A stretch of DNA of 64,000 bases from Saitoella complicata NRRL Y-17804 (Eukaryota; Ascomycota; Saitoellomycetes; Saitoellales; Saitoellaceae), in assembly GCF_001661265.1 (NCBI RefSeq), contig NW_017567003.1, positions 369,794-433,793 of the forward strand, in the 5' to 3' direction. Position numbers and translations under genes: made by a program. Below, one piece after another: positions 21,555 through 32,612 of this stretch (the stretch's first letter is position 1; each line of letters opens with the position of its first letter). The notes beneath the pieces were generated by a model. The model was given only the letters and a program-made list of their open reading frames with translations. It was not told the origin of the DNA and ran no database searches.

Positions 21555-22562
21555 ATGTTTACATTGCGAACATCACTACGATCAGTCCTACCACGTGCTT
21601 CCCAGCCTTGTCAGTTTGCCCAGCGCACATTCTTCTCCTCCGCTCGCGCCGGCGCTCGTCCTTCGCCATCCTCCGCCTTCGCCATTGTCCGGGCACGGTT
21701 CGCCACACCCGCTAAGCGTGGGTTAACAGCATCGGCCCTTGATCCATCCGCAGCCGTTCGTGCTCGTCCCGACGAAGCGGAGAAATGGAAGCGGATCGGT
21801 TTGGCAGGGGCTCTGTTCGGTGGTACCATCTTCGCGACGAACCTATTGCTGAACCGGGAGACGCGGGCATCGCTGTCCCCGTACGAGCGCAGTTACTTGA
21901 ATGAGACCTTTATGTACGTCGGTGCCGGACTCGGTCTCACCGCACTCGCGGCACGGGGTCTGCACCTTTCGGGATTCTCGCAGAGATTGATGATGATGAA
22001 CCCTTGGCTCGTAATGGGTGGATCCCTCGTCGCCTCCGTTGGGTCAATGTACGGAACCCTCAACACCCATCCCAACAACAGCGGTACCAAACATCTTTTC
22101 TGGACCGCGTTCCAGTTGACACAGGGTGCGATGTTGGCTCCGTTGTTTTTTGTGAATCCGGCGATTTTGGTGAGGGCGGGGTTGTATACCGCTGGTGTTG
22201 TGGGTTCGATTGCGTATGTTGGTGCTACGGCCCGTGATGGGAAATATCTCTACTTGGGTGGACCTCTTCTTGCTGGGTGTTCGATTGTTGCGTTGAGTGC
22301 GTTGGCGCCGATGGTGTTGCCGTTGGGTACAAGGGCTTTGGCAGTGACGGAAAATTTGTACTTGTATGGTGGATTGGCTGTGTTTGGAGGTTTCACGCTT
22401 TATGATACGCAGAAGATGTTGAACCATGCGAAGCAGGCTCAGGTTGGCGCGAGGCCGAGGGATCCGGTTGCGGAGTCTTTGAGTCTCGAGCTTGACTTCA
22501 TCAATATCTTTATCCGTTTGGTGCAGATTTTGCAGATGTCGGGGGGAAACAACCGTCGCTGA
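21555..22562 (+). CDS. Mitochondrial GHITM-like protein (BAX inhibitor-1/TMBIM family)
   Basis: An intron-free frame of 335 residues. The N-terminus MFTLRTSLRSVLPRASQPCQ is Arg- and Ser-rich without acidic residues, as in mitochondrial presequences. After LSPYERSYLNETFMYVGAGL, six to seven hydrophobic helices follow. Family marks include GLGLTALAARGLHLSGFS, HLFWTAFQLTQGAMLAP, GLYTAGVVGSIAYVGATA, YLYLGGPLLAGC and LYGGLAVFGGFTLYDTQKML, with the typical FTLYDTQ near the end and LELDFINIFIRLVQIL. GHITM acts in the inner membrane in cristae organisation and Ca2+/H+ exchange in animals; the fungal role is inferred. Confidence 0.9.
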   Translation: MFTLRTSLRSVLPRASQPCQFAQRTFFSSARAGARPSPSSAFAIVRARFATPAKRGLTASALDPSAAVRARPDEAEKWKRIGLAGALFGGTIFATNLLLNRETRASLSPYERSYLNETFMYVGAGLGLTALAARGLHLSGFSQRLMMMNPWLVMGGSLVASVGSMYGTLNTHPNNSGTKHLFWTAFQLTQGAMLAPLFFVNPAILVRAGLYTAGVVGSIAYVGATARDGKYLYLGGPLLAGCSIVALSALAPMVLPLGTRALAVTENLYLYGGLAVFGGFTLYDTQKMLNHAKQAQVGARPRDPVAESLSLELDFINIFIRLVQILQMSGGNNRR

Positions 22563-22719
22563 TCAAGTTGATGGAGGATGTATCATATGATGGATTGAGC
22601 TAAGCAGGTTGTTTTCGGCGTTTACCTATTTCTACTTAACAATACCAACCCTATCTACTAACGTGATATCGTCCCTGGCCATGGTATACCTGGTATCTTG
22701 ACTTTATCGAACGTAAATC

Positions 22720-24010
22720 TCACAACCACTCCTGCCCCTCTGTAATCTCAAACTCAACCCGTCCAACCTCATCCTTCTCGCCAGCGTTCCTTGCCACAAT
22801 GGCAACGTACTTCCCGGGTACAACGACCCACTTCTCCTGCTCTGCGACGTAGGTCGCCGTTGCCCATTTGTCGAGTTTGATCATGGCTTTGGTCGACTCG
22901 CCCGGTTGGAGGAGGTGGACCTTGGCGAAGCCGCGAAACTGCTTCTTCGGGCGACCGGAGTCAGAACCAGCAGCAGAGGCGATGTAAGCTTGTACGACCT
23001 CAGCACCGGACACCTTTCCAGTATTGTGAAGGTGGGCGGTGACCTCGATGGCGCCGGACACTGCGCGAGACCCAACATTCGTGATCTCGAACGTGGTGTA
23101 CGACGACCAGAACCCGAAGCCGAAGGGGAAGAGGGGTACGATGCTCGTCTCGTCGTGATGTTTGTACCCGATCAATACCCTTCTTCGTACCTGACCTCGT
23201 CTTGGATGATCTTGCCTTCATCGTCGGAGCTGAATGGGAAGTTACCGTACGATGCGGTGTCCTCGAGCTTCTTCGGGATGTAACGGGTAATTTCCCGGAT
23301 GGATGGGTTGGCCTTGCCGGTAACAACATCGACAAGCGCCCGTCTATTTTCCTGTCCTTGGTACCAAGTTCAGAGAACTGCGCCAACCTTGTCCAATCAC
23401 GGCATCTCAACAGGCGTACCAGATTGTATCACCACGATTGTCTTCGGTTTGACCTTTGCCACAGCCTCGATGAGGTCCTTCTGTCGACCGGGAAGGGAGA
23501 GGGTCGTCATATCATGCCCTTCACTCTCCCATTCTTGCGTCTTTCCCACGATAAGGATTGCTGCGTCCGCGGATTTGGCAACAGATACGGCCTGCGCGGT
23601 TCGGTGGTCGTCGGTGGTCGCGAGTGAGAGCGCACCGATCCGGATTCCGTTTAGGGCTGTGAAGAGGGAGTGGTCCATTGAGAGTTGGATGTATGGGTTC
23701 GGTGGGGTGGAGAGGCCCTCGATGCGGAGGGAGCATGTTTTGCTGGCGGTGAGGATAATGGGGGATGATTTGGCTTCGACGGAAGCTGTGTTGAAGAAGG
23801 TTTCGGAGAGTTCAATTCAATTCCAGTTATCGAACAAGAGCTGTTCGTCGAGGAAGAGCTTCGTGCGGCCATGTAGGCAGCGCAGGGGATGAAGGAGGAG
23901 GAGGAGCCGTAAGCCCAGGTGGAGCCGCGAACGCCGGAAGGACCGTCGGAGGTCTTGATGGAGGGGATCAAGGCATCGGGGCCGCTGATAGACGCGGTTT
24001 GGAGTTGATC
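22720..24010 (-). pseudogene. GH3 beta-glucosidase pseudogene with internal deletion
   Basis: Fragments of one GH3 gene lie in order on the minus strand. An N-terminal part (IPSIKTSDGPSGVRGSTW, FIPCAAYMA, about 24010-23875) jumps directly to the end of the PA14 insert (KLFLDEQLLFDNW), so most of the catalytic barrel, including the region of the nucleophile Asp, is missing. The C-terminal alpha/beta sandwich (AAILIVGKTQEWESEGHDM) and fibronectin-III-like domain (LFPFGFGFW, then FRGFAKVHLLQPGES) follow. The reading frame is broken by three TGA codons, two of them clearly at Trp positions (NWN-stop, MP-stop, VL-stop) and by two single-base losses near 23260 and 23170. It cannot encode a functional enzyme. 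Confidence 0.88.
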
Positions 24011-24486
24011 AGAGTGTTGAAGTCCATACCAGTGACGGGTGACGGTTTGGAGGGGTGATGTCAGATCAAAAGGTGCTGCATATTCGGAGGATCTCAGGGT
24101 CTCTTTAAGTACAGCGACCGGATTGTCGGGGAATTGATGTACCGGAGGTCTGTCTTGTGCCGTTCAAACAAAAAGGAGAACCGAACATACAGTTGAGTAG
24201 GGATCTCGAGTATTGCAATCCGAAGCTGCGGGCGTAGGCGCTTCACGGTCGGTGAGGACGCAGTAACTTTATAACGCCGAGGCTCGGTTGTGGCATATAG
24301 ACGAACACAGGCGGCATCTAAAGTAAACTTGAGCGTGCACAGCTAAAGCCGCACATCCTAGAGCACATAGCGTTCACGGAACGCAGACGGAGTGATGGTC
24401 ATTGACTGCTTTTGCATTGTTTTGCTCCATGTTGTATCGTACAAGTACCCATTCGGGATCATAGGCCCCCGAAACCGGGACCCAAC
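24011..24486. other. Intergenic region
   Basis: About 475 bp between the GH3 pseudogene and the next minus-strand gene. It may hold remains of the GH3 promoter. Nothing else recognised. Confidence 0.4.
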
Positions 24487-24866
24487 TCAAGCGTTCGACT
24501 CGTGGATCATCTTCCCTCCCTCCTGGGCCGCATCAACATCGGTGACCTTAACATCCTCGCCACCGGCAAAATCACCGCCACTCTTGAGACTTTCTGCGGC
24601 CAAACTTCCCTCAGTAACAGCCCCAGGCTTCTCGTCCCTGGTGAGTCCAATGTCGACTTTTCCACCGACTCCGGTGTCGGTGAAGGTGTTGGTCGTCATT
24701 GGAGCGCCGCGGAACTCCTTACCGGAGATATCTTCTTCCTTGGCGGAGTGGAGGGCTTTGGCACCGGGATCAAGGGCTGATGAGAACGTTAGCGGATGTG
24801 AACGATAGACGAGGAGTAGAGGAGCAATGAGATACCTCCTTGCGAGCTTGATTGTGGGTTTGGCAT
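24487..24866 (-). CDS. Small hydrophilic protein, 106 residues
   Basis: Exon 1 is 24866-24836 (MPNPQSSSQG), the GT-AG intron is 24835-24777 (59 nt), and exon 2 is 24776-24487. The joined product continues ALDPGAKALHSAKEEDISGK, then EFRGAPMTTNTFTDTGVGGK and ends GGKMIHESNA. It is Gly-, Ala-, Lys- and Glu-rich with no hydrophobic segment, which suggests a natively unfolded, stress-type protein. I do not recognise a domain. The splice and even codon use support a real gene. It is divergent from the Mpv17-type gene (368 bp between starts). Confidence 0.62.
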
Positions 24867-25234
24867 GTTATTGCTTGAAAGCAGAAGATTAGTTGAAGGT
24901 GGACGGACGACGAAGAGCAGGAGATTTATGGCAGTCGGCAATGAGATGACGTCAATACGGGATCCGCACGCTCACCGCGGCCGGGCACAGCTATGGTAGG
25001 ATTAGGAAGGTTAAGAGGATTCAAGAAAGCGTAATAAAAGTAAGAGAGAGTCCCACCCGGCAGCGCTTCGATCCTGCTCCAGTCACGTACAATGCTTCAG
25101 CTGCGACCGGTATTTTGCAGTACGCTCCCCGCAATCGCACTCGAGCCCTATCGATCGAACAACCCAAACGATAACTTGGACCTCCTCCATCTACCGCCAA
25201 GCGCTACAACAACTGTCACTAACCCAGACTGACG

Positions 25235-25835
25235 ATGCCGGCTACTTCCTTCCTTCTCCAGACCGCCATGCAAAGCGCAGTCCTCTCCTTCCTCTCCAAC
25301 CTCATCGCTCAGACCATTCGTCTCTATCAACAGCAATCCATACCAGTGTTGAACTCGCAGACACTGCTTGGCATGTTGTCCAGCCTCGCGCTTACGCCCG
25401 CTTTTCAGTTCGGCTTGTTTGCGTTCTTGGATTCGATACCACTGACAATGTGGCAGCTCTACGTCGAGAAGGCCTTTCTGGGCCGTAGTGCAAGAAGTGT
25501 GGCATGCAAAGTTGGCTTGGATCAGGCGCTTGTTGCGCCGTTGAATACTCTGGCGGTGATCGGTGGGTTAGGCGTTATTCAAGGCTTGACCACGGGGATG
25601 ATCGTGAGCGAAATCGAGAAGGTAAGTCAATCATCGTGGACCAGATGAGCCTGCTGTTGATAAGACTTTGTTCACCGCTGGGACTCAGAACTTCTTCAAC
25701 CTCTATACATCCGCACTGAAGTTGTGGCCTGTCGTTGCCCTGATCTCCTTTTCGCTTATCCCACCGCACCAACGTATGCTTTTTGGGAGTCTTGTGGGGT
25801 TATGTTGGAACGTCTGGGTAAATCTGCAGATCTGA
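25235..25835 (+). CDS. Mpv17/PMP22 family membrane protein
   Basis: Exon 1 is 25235-25621, intron 25622-25688 (67 nt, GTAAGT...CAG), exon 2 25689-25835; 177 residues. Four hydrophobic helices are visible. The C-terminal family signature is formed by exon 2: NFFNLYTSALKLWPVVALIS, then IPPHQRMLFGSLVGLCWNVW. The N-terminal half has the AVLSFLSNLIAQ helix. Family members sit in inner mitochondrial or peroxisomal membranes. The residue order is clear, but which paralogue this is cannot be told. This is the last ordinary housekeeping-type gene before the subtelomeric zone. Confidence 0.8.
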
Positions 25836-26237
25836 GAGACGAATTGATGGATGCCGAGAAGAAGAAGAGTATCAAGTGAATTGCACATGCTAGCGATCCT
25901 CAGTTACGTTTCAAGATCATATAGGTCAACGCGTGTCCTGAGGTGTAAAAATCTAGTCTTGCTGGCACTTTATTCCACTTTCACTTACACGGCCTCATTA
26001 ACCCTAAGCCTGTCGGGAAGACCGTCATTCGTAGCCCTCCAATGTATGTTGTTCACGGTTCACGTTCCCACGCCTACCAATACACTACCACTAGTTCGTT
26101 GAACCCTAAGTCAGACAAAGTGAAAACCCCCAGTCAACTGGAAAAACCCAGGTGAGGTTTATGCACCGGTTCTAAGTAGTTGACCTCAGTTGACTTAGAA
26201 CGACGTTAGTAAAAGGGAAAACGGCAAGTCAACTACT
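25836..26237. other. Start of subtelomeric spacer
   Basis: Contains short related blocks (GTCAACT and GTTGAC variants at 26130-26235). No gene recognised. Confidence 0.4.
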
Positions 26238-26360
26238 ACTAGTACATCGACGGCCCATGGCATCGCCCGTCCGTTTTGGGCGATGCTAACCCGCTTGTGG
26301 AAACGATCGGCGGATGCGGAGACGGGCCATGCCCTCAGGGCGGGCCATGCCCTCAGATTT
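26238..26360 (+). repeat. Hairpin element, copy A
   Basis: Begins ACTAGTACAT. An imperfect 10-bp stem (GACGGCCCAT / ATCGCCCGTC, loop GGC, 8 of 10 pairs) is followed by GTTTTGGGC, a core, and two tandem 18-bp units (26321-26356) with GGGCCATGCCCTCAG. A second perfect 9-bp stem overlaps (GCATCGCCC / GGGCGATGC, 26260-26286). Confidence 0.55.
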
Positions 26361-26430
26361 GCGCGCTGAGCTGCTAAGTCGCTACCGCTACAGCCTACTC
26401 CCTCGCTGTCGAAAGAGCCTACTCCCTGTT

Positions 26431-26550
26431 ACTAGTACATGGAGGTATTATGGCATAATACCTCTGTTTTGGGCAAGACTAGACCATAAGCGGTAGGGAT
26501 CGCCGGGTCTGGGGAGGGGCCATGGTATCAAGAGGTATTATGGTATCACC
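26431..26550 (+). repeat. Hairpin element, copy B
   Basis: Begins ACTAGTACAT, 193 bp after copy A. It has a perfect 10-bp stem (GAGGTATTAT / ATAATACCTC, loop GGC, 26442-26464), then GTTTTGGGC, a core related to copy A, and two tandem 18-bp units (26514-26549). The second unit repeats the stem arm GAGGTATTATGG. Confidence 0.55.
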
Positions 26551-26788
26551 GGCAAAAAAGTAGGGTGACGGAAATCGACGAAAATCGAACTGGACCTAGA
26601 GAACCCGAAAAGGGTAGGCCCGGCAAAACCTTAAGGTACTAGCTCCATCGTGAGCGAAGATATTGACTTCAAACGCTGTCTAGTTTCTCTAGCCACACTC
26701 TTCCTTTCTTTAATATTAAACAAGTGGGCTTCACCGACCTGACGGCATCAAGCGGGTAAACGTGGGTTCTAGGCAGTATGTAACCTGC

Positions 26789-26960
26789 TCGCTGACGTGA
26801 ATGAATCTTGTTTTAAATTCTGAAAGCACTCGTCGAGTCGCGTCCACTCGCGAGCGCATCTTTTTCTCACCGCAAAGTTGGGTACGATACGCCGGGCCGT
26901 TATCGGCGGCGCGGGTTATGTATGGAAGTACGGCGGCCGTATTCTTTTATGTCAGGAATT
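26789..26960 (+). repeat. Dispersed subtelomeric repeat, copy 1
   Basis: Diverged direct repeat of 32613-32835. Shared blocks include GACGTGAA, AAATTCTGAA, CTCGTC, GGGTACGAT, GCGGGTTATGTAT and AGTATTCTTTTATGT-like sequence. No coding signal. Confidence 0.6.
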
Positions 26961-27486
26961 CGGAAACTCTAGAAGCAGTCATGTATTTACGCTGCTTACC
27001 CTCACCGCGCGATCACTGTAGCAAGTTGCCCTAGATGAGCACTTTTGCTTTGTCGGTCGGAAAACAGACATTGTACGTGAGTTGCAGCGTAACGAATGAC
27101 CGCTGCATCGGAGAATTGTTCAATGGTGGTGATGCACGTAATTGTGGTTCGTCTATCGAGTCTGCTCGTTGAAATTCATGTCGAAGCTGCATTCAATTGA
27201 TATGATCATTGAAACTCGTACGAGAATCACAAATGACTAACGCTTTCCCTTAACCTTGAATGTCTTGAACGGAGCCGCTTTGTTTCCCTTCCCCTTTGCT
27301 CTATCAATCGCCCTATCCTTTCTCAAACCCCGCACTCCTCTTCTCCACAACCCTCTCCCCACCCGCCTTTGGCATCAAATACTCCAGCACGTGTTTCAAA
27401 TGCGCTTATACCCGGTTCGGATGTAATTCAAGATCATGACGCAAATGTTGGAGACCTTGTGGGATTTCCTGCAAGTGACGTTAAGG

Positions 27487-27975
27487 ACAACAGCGACGTG
27501 TGACATGGCCGAACAGTAGAGATGCGATAATAACAAACAGGAGAATGACGAGGATGCGGCTCCAACGGCGGTCACAAGATCGCTGCATCAGTTGCTTCGA
27601 ACATCTCCGGTCACCCAAAACACAGTTCAACAAAGTAAGTCTCAACTCATCTTTTCTGCGCGGCTGCATGCGAGGATGAAGCACACGGCAAGCTTTACCA
27701 GCGTGACGATGGTTTTCCGCCGGAAGTTGTCGAACTCGTACCTTCCCGAACATACAGCGTGCTCTTGAAGCCCCTCTACGATCACGATCGCAAACCATTC
27801 TGTTTGATTATTGCATACACTGTCGAAAATTCTAGGGGTCTCACGGTGCACGATGCTTATAGCTTGGACATCTTTGGTCTCGTGGTCGTGAACGAATTCA
27901 TGCGACGTTCTGCTGTCGAAGCCGACCAAGTTAAGGACTCGTTCATTTCAAACATTCTACATGGAAGGGGTGGTA
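27487..27975 (+). pseudogene. Hybrid histidine kinase fragment, copy 1
   Basis: Translates in pieces as KPLYDHDRKPFCLIIAYTVE, then FGLVVVNEFMRRSA and ADQVKDSFISNI, which stops being related right at the H-box of the kinase dimerisation domain. The region upstream (TGACATGGCCGAACAG and on) is homologous at the DNA level to the inverted copy at 42330-41838. Stops and frame changes occur throughout. No kinase catalytic domain follows; the sequence turns unrelated near 27980. Confidence 0.7.
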
Positions 27976-28663
27976 TGCTGACTATTAAGGATTTTTTGTG
28001 GGGGTCAGGGAGACCGGTGTCACCTCTGATCTCCTCACGGTTCACTGCACATAAGTATTCCCTTGGACATAGGGCGCCAGGAGGGGGGGAAATGAAGTCG
28101 GATATTTGAGTCAGAGAATAGTCCATTATAACACTCCTTTCCTGTTGAATCTCATGGGCTAACTCTCCCTTTTTTGGGGTGGACGCTGCGCACATGGTCG
28201 CCGCGGATACCTTTTCGACGGATTGTAGCTATGTCTAAATCAACGAACCGCTGTAAGGCACTTATATCCGCTTTATCCAGCTGCAGCGCAGCCACGTTGT
28301 CAACGATGCGAACTCAGACTCATTTACCAAATATTATTGGGCTTACACCATCACGCGTGATCTGCAGCGGCCGGGGCGCGGACCGTGCCCAGGGTTAGGG
28401 TCCATATACTATACCAGGTAGGTAGGTAATGTATACGAACTAGTACTACCCCGTGGCGCGGCCCGGTGGAGAGTGTGATCCCGGTAAGGTTACGTCGATA
28501 ATGTACGTGATAATGATCTTGGGTTTGCGATTGGGCTTGCCACCGTCCTGACGATCACGACCGTGACTGCCCCTTTCCCGTACGCCGCCAGCAATGGTAT
28601 ATAAAGACTGTGACACTCGCTCTATGCGCAACAGCGTAGGTCCCAGTGATATCGAACTTTCGC

Positions 28664-31600
28664 ATGGCTAGTCACGCTGAGCCTGCAATAAATGCGCCTT
28701 CTGTCACACCAACTCCTACGTCAGGACTAGCGACGACGATTGCCGAGAGTCCTTGGCCTGGAGGTGTGATTCGACAGCGTACTCGCATCTCCCATGCCTG
28801 CGATGCTTGCAAGGAGCGGAAGAGGAGGTGTTCCGGCGAACGTCCGGTTTGCGTTCACTGCCGTTGTTACGGTCTCAACTGCGTCTACTCCTCACGCCGC
28901 AGGGACGGTCATCAAGGGTATGGATCATTCAGGTCTTTCTCATACCCATAAGTAATCATTGTTATAGTGAACTCGCTGCGCTAAGGGATGAGAGGGAGAT
29001 GTTGACGGACATGATGGTTCGAGCCCTGCCTACCGTCAGTGACCCGACTCTTCAAGAAGCAATGCAAAAGGTCCTCGACACGAACAGAAGGTCGGCTGCT
29101 CAGGCAACGTCCATCCCGAAGGAGGAGCCCAGCAGCGATTTGCCTCGCGAGTATCCCGGCCCTGATTATACGGAGGAGGAATTGCTGTATGATTTGAACA
29201 CCATTCGGATCACGCACCCCGAGGGTTATTTGGGTCCATCACACCCTACTGCGATCCTGAAACCCTTGGCGAATGAAGTTGTGCCAGACTATGAGCGCAC
29301 GGTAGGACATTTGCTTGGCTTTGGTACGGATGATCTCAAGAATGCGGAGTGGTTGGATCTGAGCGTTGATCCTCTCGAGCTTCCGTCAAGGCAAGACGCA
29401 GATGAATTAGTCACAGTATGATTCTTCTTCTCGGTCTCCATCCTGCGTCTACTGATGTCTTCTTCCAGATTTACTTTTCTCATCTTCACTGTCTCTATCC
29501 CATTCTCTGGCGTCCTCGATTTGTGTAAGGATCAGGGCGAACCAGGCAGCACATGTCCGCTAACCGAGCAGATAGGTATGAGTACATGAGATTTTGGGAC
29601 AACAACAAGCGTGTTGTCTTTTCAAATAACAACAACTGGCTCGCAATCCTAAACATGGTGTTCTGCATCGGATCGCTTTACGCGATGGCTATGGTCGACA
29701 ACCCTGATCAGAATGGACCGTTGATCTATTTCAAGCGCGCGCAGTCTCTCTCGATGAACATGTTTTCGATTGGAAATCTCGAGACGGTTCAATGTTACCT
29801 GTTCATGGCATGGTTTCTGCATGCTATGGGAATGAACAATAGGTACGTTGAACTTTGTCTGCTCCGAAAAAGAAGTTTGCTAAACCTTAACAGGGCGTAT
29901 ACACTCTTGGGAACGGTGGTTCGAATGGCTGAAGCGCTTGGACTTCATATCAAGTCTTCTCGTTCTGGGATTGATCCTATTCTCCTAGAGACACGTCGGT
30001 GAGTACTACTTGCGCCGTTTCAGTCACTTCCATATGGTGCGGCTAGCATGCGAAATTCGTTCTAACAGACTTCTCAGGCGCGTCTGGCATGGCATAATTG
30101 TCTTTGAGCGGTAAGTGGATGGTATGTCATGTTTGGAGAAATTCTTTATTCACTGTCTTTTAGAACTCTCGAACTTCTACTTGGTCGACCTATCAGCAGT
30201 CCTGGTCGTTTCTCCAATGTGGAACTTCCGGTGGAGGTAGATGAAGAATGGTTCGAAGGCCCACAATCCCTTCGTGGTGTAGGACAGCCGAACTTCAAGC
30301 CTACCCGTGTCGCATACCTCATTGAAGCGTACAAACTGTCGAAGATCACGGAGCAGGTGGTGGACAAACTTTACTCCGCTGTCGCTTCAGCCGTTCCGTG
30401 GAGCTTGTATGAGGTCTCGGTCGCCGACTTGGGGAACCAAACCTTGACTTGGAAAAGTTTGCTTCCGTTTCATCTTCGCTTTGAGGATCAGTTTTGTACG
30501 GGTGATCCTGATGGGATTTACATCCGTCAAAGAAATGCGTTGGCGCTTCGCTATCACAATGTGCGCATGATGATCTTTAGGCGGTAAATTGAAGACCCTT
30601 CTGATGATGTTTGACCGTGCTGACGAGTACGCCGGGTAGGTCAATCAACACAGCGTTAGCCCGCGGAAAAGATGCCCAAGACCAGCATGATTACGTTCGT
30701 ACGCGTCCGAAACTGGACATGACCGACTTTGCCCTTCGCGAGTGTACCAATGAAGCAATGCAAGTTTGTCTCATGTTCCATGACACCCGAGTGAGAACAA
30801 AGCAGATGTTTTTAGAGGTAAAGCGCATTACATGTATCAAGTATCCGAATGTAACGACTGTTTTGATAGCAAGCATGGTGGGAAGCGCGTCCCACGATTA
30901 TCACTGCCGCTTCGATTCTTGCGCTAGTTTACAGAGCATGCACACAGGGCAATGTTAATCTTGACGGAGATACTATTACGAAAGGCAAGATTCGAGAATG
31001 TCTGGAATATTTAAAGGATGCTGTTGAGGCATTGATTCTCGATTCGCTCTTATGTTCAGAGAGGACGAAGGGGATCGTCCTATGGTAAGCCGATCATTCT
31101 AAGAAGTCATAAGCAGCCTGCTGAGTCTCTCATCAGTCTAATTAGGTTGGCCGATGGGGATACGAATGCTCTGTTTGGTGAGACATTCCTCTCATCAATT
31201 GGAGCCCTGCTCATGTTTCTTTTGCAGACTACAATCAGATATCAATGACTACTCCAAGCGACACAGACAGCTCAGGAGCTGAGACCGATTCGTGGTCCAA
31301 AACCTTTGAGATCTCACAGTCGTCTGAAGTCAACTTGTTCGATGTACGGGCAGGCATCGATTACGGTGTGGGCATGAACGTGCAAAACATGCCCACGAAC
31401 CAGGCACAAAGGTCCAGTCCGGCAGATTATAGGTGGGTTGATCAAGAAGTAGGGCTTGAGCAAAGGTCATATGGGGAAGGCATGCCACAATGGACAACCA
31501 TGTTGGCTGTGGAAGGCGAAAGACAGGTGGCAACCCCATCAAGTGAGAGACGAGGCGCTCCGTCATCTGCCTTCACCGCTGACAAATTTGGGCTACCCAT

Positions 31601-31729
31601 GCTATACGACAACCCAGGTATGGTACATCATGTTTTCGTAAGGGTTTCGCTGACGGCATACACGTAGTGTGGACGGTTCATCAGCACTCGCAAAGTCAGG
31701 GATCAGGCGGCGGACCACAAGGTCAATGA
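28664..31729 (+). CDS. Zn2Cys6 transcription factor with fungal-specific TF domain, 12 exons
   Basis: All exon joins can be traced with GT-AG introns of 50-61 nt: 28664-28917, 28968-29415, 29469-29524, 29576-29842, 29894-29998, 30078-30110, 30164-30583, 30640-30817, 30870-31084, 31146-31177, 31228-31617 and 31668-31729. They give an uninterrupted 819-residue protein. The zinc cluster is at residues 46-73 (CDACKERKRRCSGERPVC...C, C-x2-C-x6-C-x6-C-x2-C-x6-C). The regulatory domain shows IYFSHLHCLYPILWRPRF, GMNNRAYTLLGTVVRMAEAL, RRRVWHGIIVFER and LLLGRP. The architecture, with a PEGYLGP motif before the TF domain, matches the telomeric paralogue at 59764-63262. Its targets are unknown. It is one of few intact genes in the subtelomere. 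Confidence 0.9.
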
Positions 31730-31749
31730 AAAGACGCAAAGGGTTGATA

Positions 31750-32578
31750 ACAGGAGTGGTACGATCCCTTTTAGTAATAATTTTCGGTCTTTTCTGTGCA
31801 TCCATTGCTAGAGAAGGCACTTGTGAGATCCATTGGTGGTTACTCCCGCCACGGACGTGCTGGTTCATAATGAGCACAGTTTTGAGGTTTCGTCTCCAGT
31901 CGATGACAACGCCTTCTTCAGGCACAACTGTCAAGGCCCATTCGATGCGACCGACAGTCCAATAATCCTCTTCCGGTCGATCAGAGATGATATCGAAAAA
32001 CTCTTCGAAAAACTCCTGGAAGGTTTCGTAAGTGATCCCAGAAGAGTCAAGTTTCACTCGCTTTCGTCCTTGCTCTTCTTCATCGTCATCGTCATTACCA
32101 TGACTGTTTGTTGATTCGGCGTGTTTGACGGCCATTTTCTCCAACCACTCGGCCCAGTATGATTGTTTCCCCTGCTTGTACCTCTCATGGACAAGAAAAA
32201 GAGCCAGGAAAAGGACTTCTTCGTCATTCTCGCGGAGCGTGCCTGGGTTGCCAGAACCAAAACAAAGATGACTTCGACAAGATCGCGAAGAGCGACGGGC
32301 AGGTGCGGCGTCTCTTCAGAGATATCTGGAACACCCAGCAGTTGATCCGATGACAGACCTGCCTCATCAATGACGGTAGTACTATCCGGCTTACCGTGAC
32401 CCAGATCTTGCCATCGAACTTTGTTTAGAGGGGTCACGAGTTCTTCAAGGACTGACTCGGCAGCCTCAAGCGCTTTGTTCAGGACATGCGCTTGACCATT
32501 TCGGTACAGCATGGCCCATTTCGAGTTCTGCGGTCGCTGCAAATTATCTGTGGCGACAAAAGTATCGGGATCAGACAC
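31750..32578 (-). pseudogene. Uncharacterised gene with frameshift
   Basis: Two frames run on from each other on the minus strand. The first (from MSDPDTFVATDNLQ at 32578) has a helical, Leu-rich stretch (LNKALEAAESVLEELVTPLN). It passes near 32210 into another frame (LFLVHERYKQGKQSYWAEWL, then an acidic run DDDDEEEQ, then FQEFFEEFFDIISDRPEEDY). A single-base change near 32210 would account for the break; an unrecognised intron is the alternative. The end may overlap the last exon of the Zn2Cys6 gene on the other strand. I do not recognise the family. Confidence 0.4.
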
Positions 32579-32612
32579 CTGTTAAGGAAGTAGAGGAGCT
32601 CAATAGGATTCG

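Noticed and set aside
22720-24010. Classical RIP (CpA to TpA) as the cause of the stops
   Set aside because: The stops are TGG to TGA, which on the other strand is a change in a CpC context, not CpA. The evidence does not single out RIP.
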